Positions 62,114-64,000 of a stretch of DNA of 64,000 nt are shown here, one piece after another. Positions within the stretch are counted from its first letter, which is position 1. The number at the start of each line of letters is the position of its first letter. The DNA is from Microtetraspora glauca. Lineage in GTDB: Bacteria; Actinomycetota; Actinomycetes; Streptomycetales; Streptomycetaceae. Below the pieces are notes generated by a model. It was not told the origin of the DNA. It did no database searches and saw nothing but the letters and a program-made list of their open reading frames with translations. The stretch is from assembly GCA_000721275.1 (NCBI GenBank), contig JOFO01000014.1, positions 62,001 to 126,000 of the forward strand, written 5' to 3'. Both the position numbers and the translations under genes were made by a program.

Positions 62114-63607
62114 TCAGCGCGCGAGCGCGTGCCGCGGGTGGCCGCGGTGGTCGAGCGGTCGCGGCGCGGGGTCGGTGGCCCGCGGGCGGCGGGTGCGCCG
62201 GGGACGGCCGCGGTCCGGGTCCGGTACGGCGGGCGGCGGGGGTTCGGGGACGGTGTCGGGGCCGGTGACGCGGAGGCCCGCCCGGTAGAGCCCGTGCAGG
62301 ACCCTGCGGGCGGCGGCGCGTTCGAGGGCCTGGCGGAGCGGGCCGTCGCGCAGGACGGCTCCGGGGCCGAGCAGGGCCTCGACGGCGGTGAGGGCGCCGG
62401 ACGTGTCGCCGTGCGCGAGGCGGGCGCGCACGGCGTCGAGGTTCTCGGGGTCGCGGTGGGCGGCGTCGATCACCCGCAGGCAGGGCACGGGCGTCCCGGA
62501 GAGGGCCGCGAGCAGTTCCTCGCGGCGGAGTTCGGCCGGGTCGTGGTCGAGGGGCGTGAGGACGCCGCCCACGAGGCCGACGCGGTGCCGGCGGCCCTGG
62601 CACTCCACGAACCGCGTCCCGGACTCCGGGGGCTCCGCCCGCCCGCCGGGAGCGGGCCGGTGACCGGGGATCAGCGCCTCGGCGACGAGCGGGTGCAGGT
62701 CGTCGGGGGTGATCAGTCCGGCGCGGAGCAGCGCGAGGTCGGGCGGGGTCCAGGTCGCCGCGTCGGGCAGCAGCGGCGGCCGGAGGTCCGGCCGGTCGCC
62801 GCGGCCGGTCCCGGGCCGTCGTCCGGCCGGCGCGGGTGCGGTGCGGACGCCGCCGTCCGGCTCCGGGGTGACGAGCAGCCGGTGCCGGGCCCCGAGGCGT
62901 ACGAGGACGGGGCCGGCGGCCCGGCCGTCGGCGGCGAGCAGCAGCCGCGCCTCGGCGGCCCAGCGGTCCACCGCCCAGCCGGGACCGGGCGGCTCGCCGG
63001 CCGGGAGGGCCGGCCGGCGGTCGGCGCCGGACCGGGCGCGGAGTTCTCCGGCGCGGCCGGCGTCCCACAGGTGCCGGTGGAGGTCGAGCCGGAAGCGGGG
63101 GCTGGGGTGCGGGTGCGGATGGGCGGCGACGGCGGGGGCGTACGGGCTCCGCCGGGGCGGGGGCGGGCCGCCGGGCGGGCCGTCCCAGAGGGCCAGCGAG
63201 ATCCGCTGTCCGGCGTCGGCCCAGGCGGGCGCGGTGCGGGCCACGAGGTGGACCGGTCGCGGGCCCCGGCCGCCGGGGGGCTCGTGGTCGGCGTAGACGG
63301 CGAGGGTGACGGTGAGTCCCGGGCGGAGCAGTCCGTCCGGGGCGGTCCTCGGCAGGTGCCAGCGGAGCAGGTCGGGGGCGAGCCGGCGGAGGTCGGCGCG
63401 CACGCGTGCGGCGAGTGCGGTGCCGTGGGTGCGGGCGACGGCCCGGGGGGTCAGGTCGAGGTCCACCGCTGCGGCGGCGCAGGCGCCGGCCCAGTCGCCC
63501 GCGAGGCGGCGGGCGGTCGCGGTCTCGATCATGGAGGGCGGTACGGCGTGGGTGCGCACGTGCCGCCAGAGGGAAAGGCGGGTGTCCTCCCGCACGGGTG
63601 TCCCCAT
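62114..63607 (-). CDS. Conserved unknown protein upstream of MoxR-VWA
   Basis: 497 residues, rich in Ala, Arg, Pro and Leu, no recognised domain. The N-terminus LSLWRHVRTHAVPPSMIETATARRLAGDWAGACAAA is helical, with a segment resembling the first helices of actinobacterial helical-repeat proteins. A middle block carries two Gly/Pro-rich loops, and RFVECQGRRHRVGLVGGVLTPLDH near residue 345 is a distinctive short beta motif. The C-terminus is basic (RPRRTRRPRATDP). ATG 63607 has GGAG seven bases upstream. It precedes the MoxR and VWA genes on the same strand, so a three-gene functional unit is likely; its role, for instance as substrate or adaptor of the ATPase, is inference. Confidence 0.7.
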   Translation of the reverse strand: MGTPVREDTRLSLWRHVRTHAVPPSMIETATARRLAGDWAGACAAAAVDLDLTPRAVARTHGTALAARVRADLRRLAPDLLRWHLPRTAPDGLLRPGLTVTLAVYADHEPPGGRGPRPVHLVARTAPAWADAGQRISLALWDGPPGGPPPPRRSPYAPAVAAHPHPHPSPRFRLDLHRHLWDAGRAGELRARSGADRRPALPAGEPPGPGWAVDRWAAEARLLLAADGRAAGPVLVRLGARHRLLVTPEPDGGVRTAPAPAGRRPGTGRGDRPDLRPPLLPDAATWTPPDLALLRAGLITPDDLHPLVAEALIPGHRPAPGGRAEPPESGTRFVECQGRRHRVGLVGGVLTPLDHDPAELRREELLAALSGTPVPCLRVIDAAHRDPENLDAVRARLAHGDTSGALTAVEALLGPGAVLRDGPLRQALERAAARRVLHGLYRAGLRVTGPDTVPEPPPPAVPDPDRGRPRRTRRPRATDPAPRPLDHRGHPRHALAR

Positions 63608-63819
63608 CAGGACGCTCCGTGCGCGGTGAGGACCCCCCATCGGTGTGAGGAGTGAGTGATCATCACGGGCACGGTAGCCCGCTCCGTCCCGGGTGCGCCA
63701 GGGGTTTTCCGCGCCGCTCCCCAGCCGAGAGTCGTTTGGTGCGATTTGACGGGATTTCATGGGGATGTCGGAATGGAAGCGTCGTTGTCCGTCCCCGCCA
63801 CCGCACGACGGGAGCCGTC

Positions 63820-64000
63820 ATGACCGCTGGACCCGAGCCTCTGAGCGAGACCGCCCGCGCGGCGCTGAACCGCGAGCTGTCCGCGCTGAGGACCGAACGG
63901 GCGAACGTCGCCGCCACGCTCGGCGACGCCGACGAGCCCGGCGACCAGGCCGACGCGGCCGACGAGTTGCAGCGGGCGACGGAGGCCGACCGGCTGGACG
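63820..64000 (+). CDS. GreA/GreB-family elongation-factor-like protein, N-terminal part
   Basis: About 60 residues are visible before the right edge: LSETARAALNRELSALRTERANVAATLGDADEPGDQADAADELQRATEADRLD. This is the N-terminal coiled coil of GreA/GreB or nucleoside-diphosphate-kinase regulator (Rnk-like) proteins, which rescue or modulate RNA polymerase. The usual acidic tip of the coiled coil (DADEPGDQADAAD) is present. ATG 63820 has GGGAG five bases upstream. TTGACG at 63746-63751 with a weak -10 could be its promoter. The C-terminal FKBP-like domain is outside the window. Confidence 0.85.
   Translation, partial: MTAGPEPLSETARAALNRELSALRTERANVAATLGDADEPGDQADAADELQRATEADRLD

Noticed and set aside
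63663..63917. 84-residue minus-strand open frame at the right end
   Set aside because: It is antisense to the GreA/GreB-like gene and its promoter region; its composition is unlike a protein, and the plus-strand gene has a Shine-Dalgarno sequence and family match.

Overview
The window is about 73% GC with strong third-position GC bias, many GTG starts and one probable TTG start. It carries a bifunctional geosmin synthase, an NsdA/NsdB-type regulator, an AfsR/SARP-like regulator and several actinobacteria-only DUF proteins (DUF5709, DUF6480, DUF5713). This is a Streptomyces chromosome or a very close relative. I see about 50 genes, two of them cut by the window ends. I see no rRNA, tRNA, CRISPR array, transposase or prophage module.

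Layout. 0.0-5.6 kb: a cut PfkB sugar kinase, a GNAT acetyltransferase with a tandem-repeat linker, a threonine-synthase-like PLP enzyme, and an unrecognised Pro/Ala-rich protein divergent from a PAS-SpoIIE phosphatase. 5.7-8.6 kb: the NsdB-like developmental regulator divergent from a phosphotransferase. The phosphatase and the phosphotransferase carry the only two in-frame TTA codons I found, so both are bldA candidates. 8.9-14.2 kb: a secreted amidase, geosmin synthase, an S4 RNA-binding protein and a conserved unknown. 14.2-19.8 kb: a large LAL-type ATPase regulator divergent from a secreted GH89 alpha-N-acetylglucosaminidase. 19.8-25.7 kb: an acyl-CoA catabolic locus with two thiolase-like proteins lacking the usual nucleophilic Cys, a duplicated DUF35 OB-fold protein, a crotonase and a divergent acyl-CoA synthetase. 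25.7-32.5 kb: an alpha/beta hydrolase, a Cys-rich pentapeptide protein, an AfsR-like regulator and its divergent MFS exporter. 32.6-41.0 kb: small proteins, a GNAT enzyme, a P450-cupin operon whose P450 lacks the acid-alcohol pair, orphan paaK behind a PaaR-like site, an HxlR regulator divergent from an imine-reductase-like enzyme, and a CoA ligase. 41.1-47.0 kb: a secreted Ntn acylase, a Ca2+/H+ antiporter, a MarR regulator divergent from a DUF385-hemerythrin fusion, and two small DUF proteins. 47.3-49.9 kb: an acyl-CoA synthetase coupled to an NMO-family flavoprotein. 50.1-56.1 kb: a serine hydrolase, a LysR regulator, the kbl-tdh threonine catabolic operon and an Sfp-type phosphopantetheinyl transferase. 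56.1-63.6 kb: a Ser/Thr kinase with nine 42-residue TPRs overlapping an MpaB/DUF2236 oxygenase, then a MoxR ATPase, metallopeptidase/VWA and unknown-protein block. The window ends in a GreA/GreB-like gene.

How the parts connect. The clearest unexplained link is a 17-bp palindrome (TCTGAY-N5-GTCAGA inside GTTTTCTGA...GTCAGATT). It lies in front of both acyl-CoA loci, at 23967 and 49981, and suggests one regulator, not encoded here, controls both. Several local regulator-operator pairs can also be read directly: MarR with TTTGCTTT-C-AAAGCAAA overlapping a TTGACA-17-TAGCTT promoter, and a PaaR-like site before paaK. GC-rich palindromes with shared GGCACGC half-sites lie before the MoxR gene and before tdh. 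The best candidates for undescribed biology are the thiolase-like/DUF35 complex with its shared operator, the MoxR-metallopeptidase-VWA-unknown triad with iteron-like repeats, the altered P450 with its cupin, and the unknown protein divergent from the PAS-SpoIIE phosphatase.
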